Origin: Burkholderia diffusa
GTDB lineage: Bacteria; Pseudomonadota; Gammaproteobacteria; Burkholderiales; Burkholderiaceae
Direction of reading: 5' to 3'
Assembly (NCBI RefSeq): GCF_902499115.1
Contig: NZ_CABVPN010000003.1
Location: 186,001-250,000, forward strand
Length of the DNA stretch: 64,000 nt
Positions 25,037-34,000 of the stretch are shown here, one piece after another; within the stretch, counting starts at the first letter, position 1; every line of letters starts with the position of its first letter. The position numbers and the translations under genes were made by a program. Below the pieces are notes generated by a model. The model saw only the letters and a program-made list of their open reading frames with translations, did no database searches and had not been told where the DNA came from.

Positions 25037-25642
25037 ATGAGCCTCTACGCACTCAAACCGAAATTCCAGAATCGTCTGCGTCCGTTCGCGGATTCGCTTG
25101 CCGAACGCGGCGTCACGGCCAACCAGGTCACGCTGTTCGCGGCCGGCGGCTCGATCGTCGTCGGCGCGCTCGCGGGGCTTGGCGTGTTCGCTCGCGTGCT
25201 GTTCCTGCTGATCCCGATCTGGCTGTTCGTGCGGATGGCGCTCAACGCGATCGACGGCATGCTTGCCCGCGAGCACGGGCAGAAGAGCACGCTCGGTGCG
25301 TACCTGAACGAGCTCGGCGACGTCGTGTCCGACGTCGCGCTCGTGCTGCCGTTTCTCGCGATTCCCGCGTTCGCTGCGGCGGACGTCTGGCTGTTCGCGC
25401 TGACGGCGGTCATCGTCGAATGCGCGGGGCTGATCGGCCCGCTTGCCGGCGCGACCCGCCGCTACGACGGCCCGTTCGGCAAGAGCGACCGCGCGCTCGC
25501 GCTCGGCGCGTTCGCGCTGTGGATCGGTTTCGGTCTGCCGGTCGGCAGCCTCGCCGCGTGGCTGTGGCGCGTGCTGATCGTGCTGTCGATCGTGACGGTG
25601 GTGCGGCGCGTGCAGGCCGGGATCGCCGAAGCGGGCGGCTGA
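25037..25642 (+). CDS. CDP-alcohol phosphatidyltransferase family protein (YnbA-like), with Asn-substituted motif
   Basis: This is a 201-residue membrane enzyme. The family motif D-x2-D-G-x2-A-R-x8-G-x3-D-x3-D is present as N70-A-I-D73-G74...A77-R78...G87...N91...D95. The first and third aspartates, which bind the catalytic metals in characterised members, are Asn here. The rest (GDVVSDVALVLPFLAIP; GPLAGATRRYDGPFGKSDRAL) resembles E. coli YnbA. It probably transfers a head group onto a CDP-lipid made by the divergent CdsA-like enzyme; the acceptor and even catalytic competence are open. ATG 25037 begins the conserved MSLYALKPKFQNRLRP. Start of the N-terminus supported by family similarity rather than a strong ribosome site. 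Confidence 0.87.
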   Translation: MSLYALKPKFQNRLRPFADSLAERGVTANQVTLFAAGGSIVVGALAGLGVFARVLFLLIPIWLFVRMALNAIDGMLAREHGQKSTLGAYLNELGDVVSDVALVLPFLAIPAFAAADVWLFALTAVIVECAGLIGPLAGATRRYDGPFGKSDRALALGAFALWIGFGLPVGSLAAWLWRVLIVLSIVTVVRRVQAGIAEAGG

Positions 25643-25710
25643 CGGCGGTAGTGGGACCGGCGCCGGAGGGCGCCGCCGCATGATTCGAATAACGAAACGA
25701 GCGAGACCGC

Positions 25711-25905
25711 ATGAACGCAAGCGCGGCCCGCGAGGCCGACTTCATCACGCGCGATGGCGAAACGCCGCTCTATCGTCACGGGCCCGCGACGGGTCCGCGC
25801 TGCCGTGGTGCGATCGTGCTGCTGCATCGCGGCCACGAACATTCTGCGCGCGTCGCGCACGTCGTCGACGAGCTCGACCTGCCGGACTTCGCGTTCTTCG
25901 CGTGA
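25711..25905 (+). pseudogene. Truncated alpha/beta hydrolase (YnbC-like) remnant
   Basis: Sixty-four codons remain: an N-terminus like YnbC-type hydrolases (FITRDGETPLYRHGP), the first strand GAIVLLHRGHEHSARVAHVVDELDLPDFAFFA, then TGA (25903-25905). In the same frame after the stop the codons read E-A-R-G-R-G-R-S-P-G-A-R. That corresponds to the W/A-D-A-R-G-H-G-R-S-P-G oxyanion loop of such hydrolases, so a TGG-to-TGA nonsense change is likely. After about 25941 similarity is lost, so the catalytic Ser, Asp and His are gone. In E. coli, ynbA, ynbB and ynbC are adjacent, which fits the neighbours. Confidence 0.75.
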
Positions 25906-26020
25906 GAGGCGCGCGGCCGCGGCCGCTCGCCCGGCGCGCGCAGTGCGCTTGACGCCCGCGCGGGTTGGTCAGCCATCCGTGACCGGCCCGGACGGCCGCG
26001 GCTCGCGGTGGCCAAGCGGG

Positions 26021-27067
26021 TCATGCGTGCGCCGCCCGCTGCGTCCGCGTGCGCTTCACCGCGTACATCGCCTGGTCCGCGTGCTCGATCAGCGCGTTCA
26101 TGTCGGTGCCGTCGTCAGGCAGTATCGCGACGCCGACACTGACGCCGAGCCGCAGCGGATGCCCCTCGAATTCGAACGGCTCGCCGACCTGCCGGGCGAG
26201 CCGTGCGCGTTGCGCATCGACGTCGTCGCGGCTGCCGATGTCCGGCAGGATCACCGCGAACTCGTCGCCGCCCACGCGCGCGACCGTGTCCGAGCGCCGC
26301 ACGGCGCGCTGCATCCGCGTGGCGATCGCACGCAGCGCGGCGTCGCCCGCGCGGTGGCCGTAGTCGTCGTTGATCGGCTTGAGCCCGTCCATGTCGATGT
26401 TGAGGATGCCGAGCCGGCCGTTCGCGCGCAGCGCCGTATGCATCGACTGGCGCAGGCGGTCGTAGAACAGCGCGCGGTTCGGCAGGCCGGTGAGCGCGTC
26501 GTGCGTCGCGCGCAGGTACAACTCGTTGGCCTCGTTGCGCGCCGCATGGAACATCGCGGCGGCGATCAGGTCGGCCGTGAGCCGCAGCGTCCCGGCATCG
26601 GCGGCCGAAAAACCGTCGAGGTCCGGCGACATCACCTTCAGCACGCCGACCGTCGTGTCCGCATGGGTGAGCGGCATCACCAGCATCGAGCGCAGCCCCA
26701 CGCGGCGGCACGCATCGCGGTCGACGCGCGGGTCGGATTCCGAATCCTTGCAGTGCAGCAGTTCGCCGCGCGTCACGCACAGGCCGGACAGGCTGCCCGA
26801 GCGGCGCAGCCGCAGCCCGAGCATCCCGGCGGCGGAGCCTGACGCGGCGCGGTACACCATGTCGTCGCCTTCGGCGAATTCGACCGCCGCGCCGCTCGCG
26901 CCCGTGAGCTGCGGCACCTGCTCGGTCACGTAAGCCATCACACTGCCGAGGTCGAGGCCGAGTTTCGCGATCTCGGTTTGCGCGGCGATGATGCGCAGCA
27001 GCGTGTCGGGGGACGGAGTGGCGGTGTCGACGATTTGATCCAAGTCAGTTTTCCAGGAAGAAAGCAC
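26021..27067 (-). CDS. GAF-GGDEF diguanylate cyclase
   Basis: This is a soluble signalling enzyme that should make cyclic di-GMP from two GTP. A GAF domain (about residues 30-160 of this model: VPQLTGASGAAVEFAEGDD to GVLKVMSPDLDGF) precedes a GGDEF domain (HDALTGLPNRALFYDRL; IDMDGLKPINDDYGHRAGD; VGGDEFAVI). The product-inhibition I-site RxxD (RRSD) lies five residues before GGDEF, so feedback control is expected. The start is uncertain: GTG 27067 begins the sequence that looks like real protein, while an in-frame ATG at 27247 would add 60 Pro/Gly/Arg-rich residues. It is divergent from the cellulose operon, whose enzymes need cyclic di-GMP. Confidence 0.9.
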   Translation of the reverse strand: MLSSWKTDLDQIVDTATPSPDTLLRIIAAQTEIAKLGLDLGSVMAYVTEQVPQLTGASGAAVEFAEGDDMVYRAASGSAAGMLGLRLRRSGSLSGLCVTRGELLHCKDSESDPRVDRDACRRVGLRSMLVMPLTHADTTVGVLKVMSPDLDGFSAADAGTLRLTADLIAAAMFHAARNEANELYLRATHDALTGLPNRALFYDRLRQSMHTALRANGRLGILNIDMDGLKPINDDYGHRAGDAALRAIATRMQRAVRRSDTVARVGGDEFAVILPDIGSRDDVDAQRARLARQVGEPFEFEGHPLRLGVSVGVAILPDDGTDMNALIEHADQAMYAVKRTRTQRAAHA

Positions 27068-27547
27068 AGCGCGCGGCCCGAGCTTGCGGTAGCATACGCG
27101 CCGCTCACGCGGCAGCGCGTTCCGGGCGGCCCGCAACGGGCCGCCGCCGGCATCCGGCCGGTTTCCCGGGGCGCCGGGCCGTCGGTTCGGCAGCGCCGGG
27201 AGTATGCCGGTCGGTCCGGCCGGCAGCAACGGTGTAACTCTTGCCATTCCATCGCGACGCGCAGCATTTCCGACCGGATTGAGTTGTTTTTCGCTTCGTC
27301 AGCACGAATCAGGGCGAGTTTTGTCTTGATTTTGAGATAGTGTGACGAATGTGCGAGCGCCGGTGCCAGGTGCGCGCTGTCCGACGAGTCGGCAGCGAAA
27401 TGATTCGCCGCGTTGTTTCGATAAATGCATTCAGGCCAGACTTTGAGGGGAAGCAGTGGGGATGTGCACTCACGGGCATAGCTGCTTTGCGCGCGTCGGT
27501 TGCGGCGCGCTTGATGACCGGACGATCGTGACGATGCGGGGCCGCGC
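27068..27547. other. Divergent control region between diguanylate cyclase and bcs operon
   Basis: The right part (about 27240-27450) is AT-richer than its surroundings (for instance TTTTGTCTTGATTTTGAGATAGTG near 27312-27335) and is the obvious place for the bcs promoter. No -35/-10 pair can be assigned firmly. If the cyclase starts at the upstream ATG (27247) the left part is coding. Confidence 0.5.
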
Positions 27548-29875
27548 ATGAAGCCGGCCGCGTCGCTGTTCGTCCTGTCGGTCGCCACGTTCGGCGCGTT
27601 CCATGCGGCCGCGCTGGCGGCCGCGCCCATGCCGGCTGCGGCCGCTTCGGCGTCAGCCGGCAGTCAGGCCGTGCCGGTGCCCGCCAGCGGCGCGGCCGTG
27701 CCGCCGCTCGCGGCCATGCCGAGCGCCGCCAGCGCGGCGTCCGCCGGCCTGCCCGCGACGACCGTACACCTGCCGTTCGCGTCGCTCGGCGCGTTCGATC
27801 CGGTCCACCTGCGCGGCGCCGACGACGCGCGCACGATCAATGCGGGCGTGCGGCTCGACCGCGTGGTCACCGGCGCGCGGCTGCGCCTGACCTACGCGTA
27901 TTCGCCGTCGCTGGTCTTCCCAATGTCGCACCTGAAGGTGTCGATGAACGGCGAGGTGGTCGCGACCGTCCCGTTCGACGCGACGCGCGCGGGCCGCACG
28001 GTCACGCAGGACATCCCGATCGATCCGCGCTACTTCTCCGATTTCAACCAGATCGGCCTGCGCCTGATCGCGCATTACACACTCGACCACTGCGAGGATC
28101 CGTCGAGCTCGGCGCTGTGGGCCGACGTGAGCCCGACGAGCGAACTGATCCTCGACGAGTCGCCGGTGCGCTTGCCGAACGATCTCGCGCTCTTGCCCGC
28201 GCCGTTCTTCGACCGGCGTGACAACGGGCTCCTGCGGCTGCCGTTCGTGCTGCCAGCGTCGCCCGACTCGGCGACGCTGCGCAGCGCCGGCGTGCTCGCG
28301 TCGTGGTTCGGTGCGCAGGCCGACTACCGGCAGGCGCGCTTCCCGGTTGCAGCGACGCTCCCGGCCGACGACCAGGCGGTGGTGGTCGGCACGGCCGCGA
28401 CGTTGCCGGCCGGCCTCGCGCTGCCGTCGGTCAACGGGCCGTTGCTCGCCGTCGCCGACAACCCGGCCGCGCCGGGCCGCAAGCTGCTGGTCGTGACGGG
28501 CCGCACGGCCGCCGAGGTCGACGACGCGGTCGCGGCGCTCGTGCTCGGCCGCGCGGCGCTGTCCGGCCCGGCAGCGACGGTCGCGCACGTGGATCTCGGC
28601 GCGCCGCGCAAGCCGTACGACGCACCGCGCTGGCTGCCGGTGAACCGGCCGATCGCGTTCCGCGAATTGGTGTCGGATCCGCGCGAACTCGAAGTGCGCG
28701 GCACGTCGCCCGACGCGATCCGGCTGAACCTGCGCGTGCCGGCCGATCTGCATTCGTGGAACGGCTCGGGCGTGCCGATCACGCTGCGCTACCGCTACAC
28801 GGCGCCGACCGTGCAGGACAACTCGACGCTCGCCGTCGAGATCAACGAACAACTCGTGAAGTCGTACCGGCTCGGGCCGGCCCACGCGGAAGACGCGCGC
28901 GGGCGCATGCAACTGCCGCTGCTGTCGGTGCCGGAAGGGCGCGTGACGAGCGATGTCGACATCCCGGCGTTCCGCGTCGGCAGCGGCAACCAGCTGCAGT
29001 TCCGCTTCACGCTCGATTCGCAGAAGACGGGGCTCTGCTCGAGCACCGCGACCGAGCCGCAGCGCGCGGCGATCGATCCGGATTCGACGATCGACTTCTC
29101 GCACTTCGTCCATTACGCGCAATTGCCGAACCTGGCGTTCTTCGCGAACAGCGGTTTCCCGTTCACGCGCTTCGCCGACCTGTCGCAGACGGCGGTCGTG
29201 ATGCCGGACCGGCCGTCGCCGCAGGAACTGGAAGCCTACCTGACGATGCTCGGCCACATGGGGCAGTGGACCGGCTTCCCGGCGCTGCGCGTGCAGGTCG
29301 CGCGACCCGGCGACGTCGCCGCGCTCGCGGGCCGCAAGGACCTGCTCGTGATCGACGGCTCGCCCGCGTCGCCGCTGCTGTCGCACTGGCGCGCGGCGTT
29401 GCCGCTGTCGATCGACCAGCAGGCCGGCACGGGCGCGACGCGTGTCGCGTTTTCGGTGAAGGAGCGCTGGCGCAACGGCATCGGCATGGCCGACGGCGGC
29501 GCGCATATCGAACAGACGGGCTCGCTCGCGGCGCTGGCCGGGTTCGAGCTGCCGGGCAGCCATGGCCGCAGCGTCGTGGCGCTGACGGCCACCGACCAGA
29601 CGCGTCTTGCCGACCTGCTCGACGTGTTCGAGAAGCCGGGCCTCGTGTCACAGCTGCAGGGCGACCTCGCGCTGGTGCGGCCGGGGCAGGTCGACAGCCT
29701 GCGCGTCGGCGAGCCTTACGTGGTCGGCTTCGTGCCGTGGTACGCGCGCGTCTGGACGCACGCGGCGCAGCACCCGGTGGTGCTCGGCGTGGTCGGCGTC
29801 GTCGCGGGGCTGCTGCTCGCGCTCGGCGTGTTCAGCGTGCTGCAGAGAATCGCCGCGCGCCGACGGGGGATGTAA
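27548..29875 (+). CDS. bcsB: Cellulose synthase regulatory subunit BcsB
   Basis: This 775-residue periplasmic protein is held by one C-terminal transmembrane helix (VVLGVVGVVAGLLLALGVFSVL). It has a signal peptide (ATFGAFHAAALAAA), an Ala/Pro linker, then alternating carbohydrate-binding and flavodoxin-like domains typical of BcsB (SLGAFDPVHLRGADDARTINAGVRLD near the start). BcsB partners with BcsA: its tail helix completes the synthase channel and its domains guide the glucan through the periplasm. It is the first gene of the operon and is followed three bases later by bcsZ. Having bcsB before bcsA, with bcsA near the 3' end, is a Burkholderia-like order. Confidence 0.95.
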   Translation: MKPAASLFVLSVATFGAFHAAALAAAPMPAAAASASAGSQAVPVPASGAAVPPLAAMPSAASAASAGLPATTVHLPFASLGAFDPVHLRGADDARTINAGVRLDRVVTGARLRLTYAYSPSLVFPMSHLKVSMNGEVVATVPFDATRAGRTVTQDIPIDPRYFSDFNQIGLRLIAHYTLDHCEDPSSSALWADVSPTSELILDESPVRLPNDLALLPAPFFDRRDNGLLRLPFVLPASPDSATLRSAGVLASWFGAQADYRQARFPVAATLPADDQAVVVGTAATLPAGLALPSVNGPLLAVADNPAAPGRKLLVVTGRTAAEVDDAVAALVLGRAALSGPAATVAHVDLGAPRKPYDAPRWLPVNRPIAFRELVSDPRELEVRGTSPDAIRLNLRVPADLHSWNGSGVPITLRYRYTAPTVQDNSTLAVEINEQLVKSYRLGPAHAEDARGRMQLPLLSVPEGRVTSDVDIPAFRVGSGNQLQFRFTLDSQKTGLCSSTATEPQRAAIDPDSTIDFSHFVHYAQLPNLAFFANSGFPFTRFADLSQTAVVMPDRPSPQELEAYLTMLGHMGQWTGFPALRVQVARPGDVAALAGRKDLLVIDGSPASPLLSHWRAALPLSIDQQAGTGATRVAFSVKERWRNGIGMADGGAHIEQTGSLAALAGFELPGSHGRSVVALTATDQTRLADLLDVFEKPGLVSQLQGDLALVRPGQVDSLRVGEPYVVGFVPWYARVWTHAAQHPVVLGVVGVVAGLLLALGVFSVLQRIAARRRGM

Positions 29876-29878
29876 CGG

Positions 29879-31099
29879 ATGGCGTGGGCATTCGCAAGGC
29901 GACGGGCAACGCAGCCGGCGCGGCGGGTCGGCACGACGCTCGTGCTGGCCGTCGCGGCTGCGTGCGCGGCGACCGGCGCCGCCGGGCGCGCGCAGGCCGC
30001 GCAAAGCGGCGCGGCCGACGAGCGGTGCGGCGCGGTGTGGCCGCGCTGGGACGCGTTCAAGCGCGATTTCGTGTCGGCCGACGGCCGGGTGATCGACGTC
30101 GGCTCGGCGGATTCGCGCACGGTATCGGAGGGGCAGGCGTATGGACTGTTCTTCGCGCTCGTCGCGAACGACCGGCACACGTTCGACACGATCCTCGCAT
30201 GGACCGAGAACAACCTTGCACAGGGCGACCTGAGCGCCCGTCTGCCGGCGTGGCTGTGGGGCCGCGCGCCGGACGGCGCGTGGCGCGTGCTCGACGCGAA
30301 CGCGGCGTCGGATGCCGACCTGTGGATCGCGTACACGCTCGTCGAAGCCGGACGGCTGTGGCACGAGCGCAGCTACACCGCGCGCGGCGCGCTGCTCGCG
30401 AAGCGCGTGCTCGACGACGAGACGGCCAGCGTGCCGGACCTCGGCCTCACGCTGCTGCCCGGGCCGACCGGCTTCAGGCTGGCCGACGGGCGATGGCGCG
30501 TGAACCCGAGCTATTCGCCGCCGCAGGTGATCCGCGGGCTCGCCGCACGCCTGCCGGACGATCGCCGCTGGTCCGCGCTCGCGGCCAGCACCGGCCGCGT
30601 GCTGCTCGACACCGCACCGAAGGGCTTTGCGCCGGACTGGGCGTTGTATCGCGCCGGTGCCGGCTTCGCGCCCGATCCGCAGACCCACGCGGAAAGCGCC
30701 TACAACGCGATTCGCGTGTATTTGTGGGCCGGCATGCTCGATCGCGCCGATCCGCTCGCGGCACCGCTGCTCGCGCGCTTCGCGCCGTTCGCCGATCACA
30801 TCGCCGCGCATGGCGCGCCGCCGGAGAAGGTCGACACGACAACCGGCGTCGCGGGGCCGAACGACGGCAATGGCGGCTTCTCGGCGGCGGCCGTGCCGTT
30901 CCTCGACGCGCGCGGCCAGCATGCGCTCGCCGATGCCCAGGTGGCCCGTGTCGACGCGCTCGCGCGCCAGTCGGCGCCCGGCTACTACACGAGCGTGCTG
31001 ACGCTGTTCGGCCTCGGATGGCGCGATGGCCGCTACCGGTTCGGCGCGGACGGGTCGCTCGATGCGCGCTGGGAGGGCCCGTCATGCGCAGGCCGATGA
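29879..31099 (+). CDS. bcsZ: Periplasmic endo-1,4-beta-glucanase BcsZ (GH8)
   Basis: This is a 406-residue exported glycoside hydrolase family 8 enzyme. After a signal region (LVLAVAAACAATGAAGRAQA) come the GH8 features: TVSEGQAYGLFFALVANDR with the proton-donor Glu84, and LDANAASDADLWIAYTLVEAG with the conserved Asp pair. An AESAYNAIRVYLWAGML helix lies in the (alpha/alpha)6 barrel. It trims cellulose during export and is needed for normal fibre formation in other species. Its 3' end overlaps the start of bcsC by 16 bases. Confidence 0.95.
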   Translation: MAWAFARRRATQPARRVGTTLVLAVAAACAATGAAGRAQAAQSGAADERCGAVWPRWDAFKRDFVSADGRVIDVGSADSRTVSEGQAYGLFFALVANDRHTFDTILAWTENNLAQGDLSARLPAWLWGRAPDGAWRVLDANAASDADLWIAYTLVEAGRLWHERSYTARGALLAKRVLDDETASVPDLGLTLLPGPTGFRLADGRWRVNPSYSPPQVIRGLAARLPDDRRWSALAASTGRVLLDTAPKGFAPDWALYRAGAGFAPDPQTHAESAYNAIRVYLWAGMLDRADPLAAPLLARFAPFADHIAAHGAPPEKVDTTTGVAGPNDGNGGFSAAAVPFLDARGQHALADAQVARVDALARQSAPGYYTSVLTLFGLGWRDGRYRFGADGSLDARWEGPSCAGR

Positions 31100-34000
31100 A
31101 GTCCACCGCGCGGCGTGTCGCGGGGCTTGCGTGGCTCGCGTCGTCGGTCTCTGCGGGGGTGCCGGCCGCCGTTGCCGTCGCGGCGACGAAACCCGTCGCG
31201 CCGAAAGCCGCGTCGGCGCCGGCTTCGACCGCTGCGTCCGATGCGCGGCTTCAGCTCGCGACCGCCCGCATGTGGGGCGCCAAGCATCGCGACGACCTCG
31301 CGCGGGACGCACTGCGCAAGGGGCTCCTGATCGCGCCGGACAATCCCGAACTGCTCGCGGAACAGGTGCGCGTGCTGCTGCGGATCGGCGACGCGCAAGG
31401 TGCGCAGGCCACGCTGGCGCGCCTGCAGGCGCGCGCGCCCGCGGCGCCCGACACGCGCCGCGCGGCCGACGAATACCGCGTCGCGACGAGCGGCCGCGGC
31501 GAGATGGCGCAGATCCGCCTGCTCGCGCGCAGCGGCCGCGCCGACGAGGCGGCCCGGCGGATCGTCGCGCTGTTTCCGAACGGTGCGCCGTCTGGTGCGC
31601 TGGGCGCCGAGTACTACCAGATCGTCGCGAACGCGCCGGGCGGCCGCGAACCGGCGATCGCCGCGCTGCGCCGCGCGGTCGCGGCCGACCCACAGGATTC
31701 GAGCGCGGCGCTGGCGCTCGCGCGGCTCCTGAACCAGCGCGACGACACGCGTGCGGAGGCCAACCGCATCGCGTGGTCGCTCGCGAAGCGGGGCGACGCC
31801 GATCATACGGAAGCGATGGCCGTGTGGCGGCGCGTGCTGCAGTCCGCCGGCACCGATCCCGCGTATCTCGACGCATTGCATGCATATCTCGCGCTCGTGC
31901 CGGACGACACCGAATTCCGCGATCGCGTCGCCGCACTCGACCGGCAGCGCGACGCGCAGCGGCTGCTTGAGCGCGATCCGGGCTACATCGCGCAACAGCG
32001 TGGCTTGCAGGCGCTTGCGCGCGGCGACCTGGCCGGCGCCGATCCGCTGCTCGCGCGCGCCGCGCAGGCGCGTGCGGGCGACGCCGATGCGGTCGGCGGG
32101 CTCGGCCTGCTGCGTCTGCGCGAAGGCCGGCACGACGAAGCGCGCGCGCTGTTTACGCGCGCCGCGGCGCTGTCGACCGACCAGCGCGGCAAATGGCAGA
32201 GCCTCGCACGCACCGCGCAGTTCTGGGGGCTGATCGCGCAGGGGCGCGCGGCGGCGTCGGCCGGACGGCCGCAGGATGCCGAGCGCGCGGCGCGCGCCGC
32301 GCTCGCGATGCAGCCCGACAGCCCGGACGCGAAGCTGCAGCTTGCCGATGCGCTGCTCGCGCAGCGCGACTGGGCGCGCGCGGAGCCGTTGCTGCGCGAG
32401 TTGCTCGCCGCACGTTCGCCGAATCTGTCGGCGGTGCGCGGCACGGCGACGCTGTACGAGAACACCGGCCGCGCGGATCGAATCGGCCCGCTGCTCGACG
32501 CGCTGCAGAGCCGCGTGACGGGCCGCGACGACCGCCGCGCGCTCGACGGCTTGCGCGCCGACCTGCTCGCGAGCGAGGCCCGCGCGCTTGCGGACAAGGG
32601 CGAACGCGGGCCAGCCGCGCAACGCTACGAAGCGGCGGTGCGCGCGGCGCCCGATGCGCCGTGGACGCGTTTCGCGCTCGCCCGGTTGTATCGCGACATG
32701 GGGCTGCCGCAGCTCGGCCGCACGGTGATGGACGACGGGCTCGCGCAAAGCGGCACGCCCGAGATGCGCTATGCGACCGCGCTGTATCGCAACTCGCTCG
32801 ACGACATCGCGGGCGCCCAGGCCGCGCTTGCGGGCGTCGATGACGCGCAACGCTCGGACGGCATGCGTGCGCTCGCGCGCAAGCTCGACGCGGAAAGTTC
32901 GCTGGCCGGCGCGCGCGGCGCGCTCGGCCGTGGCGATCGTGCGGCCTTCGCCGCGTCGCTCGCACATGCGCAGGCGAGCGCGCCGGACGATCCCGACATG
33001 CTGGCCGCGATCGGCGCGCAGTGGATCGACGCGGGCGAACCCGAGCGCGGCCTCGCGCCGCTGCGCGACTGGATCGCCGCGCATCCGCACGAGGCCGATC
33101 CCGACGTGCGGCTGCGCTACGGCGACCTGCTCGGCAGCGCGGGGCGCGACGACGCGCTCGCCGCGTGGCTCGACGCGCTGCGCCGCGAGCCGGCGTTGAC
33201 GCCGGCACAGACCGCGCGGATCGAGGACCAGTCGCTGCGGCTCGTTCTGCGGCGGACGGACGATGCGATCGCGCAACGCGACTATGCGCGCGCCCGCACG
33301 CTGCTCGAGCAGGCGAGTCCGGCGGGACGCGCGGACAAGCGCTACGCACTTGAACTGGCCGACCTCGAACGCGCGCAGGGCCATTACGACGCGGCACGCG
33401 ATGCGCTCGCGCCGGTCGTCGCGCGCACGCCGGACGATGCCGATACGCAGCTCGCGCTCGCGCGCATCGACGAGGACGGCGGCCACCGCGCGGCCGCGCT
33501 CGCACGCGTGCAGGCGGTGCTCGCGCGCACGCCGGACGACGACGTCGACACGCGGCTGTCGGTCGTGCGCCGCCTGAACGCGCTGCGCCGCCCGGACGAA
33601 GCCGCACAGGTGATCGACCCGCTGCAGGCCGCATACCCGGCGCGTGCCGACGTGACGGTCGCGGCGGGGCGCGTGGCCGAGGCGCAGGGTCGCTATGACG
33701 ATGCCGCATCGCTGTACCGGCTGTCGCTGTCGCAGGAGCGCACGAGCGGCGTGAGCCCGGGCCGCGACGGCCGCACGCCCGCGCAGGCCGCATTCGCGGA
33801 TCTCGCACAGCGGCGCGATCCCGAGATCGAGATCGGCTGGCTGCCCGCGTACAAGTCGGGCGACGAGGGGATTTCCGCGTACCGCGCGCAGCAGGTGCCG
33901 ATCTACATGCAGCTGCCGGTGCGCTACGACGGGCATGCGTTCCTGCAGCTCGACACCGTGCATCTGGACGCCGGCACGCTCGATACGAGCGACCCGAACG

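Noticed and set aside
28303..31083. Long upstream extension of the bcsC frame through bcsB and bcsZ
   Set aside because: The signal peptide and ribosome-binding site at 31084 fix the start; the extension is low-complexity Arg/Gly/Ala sequence.
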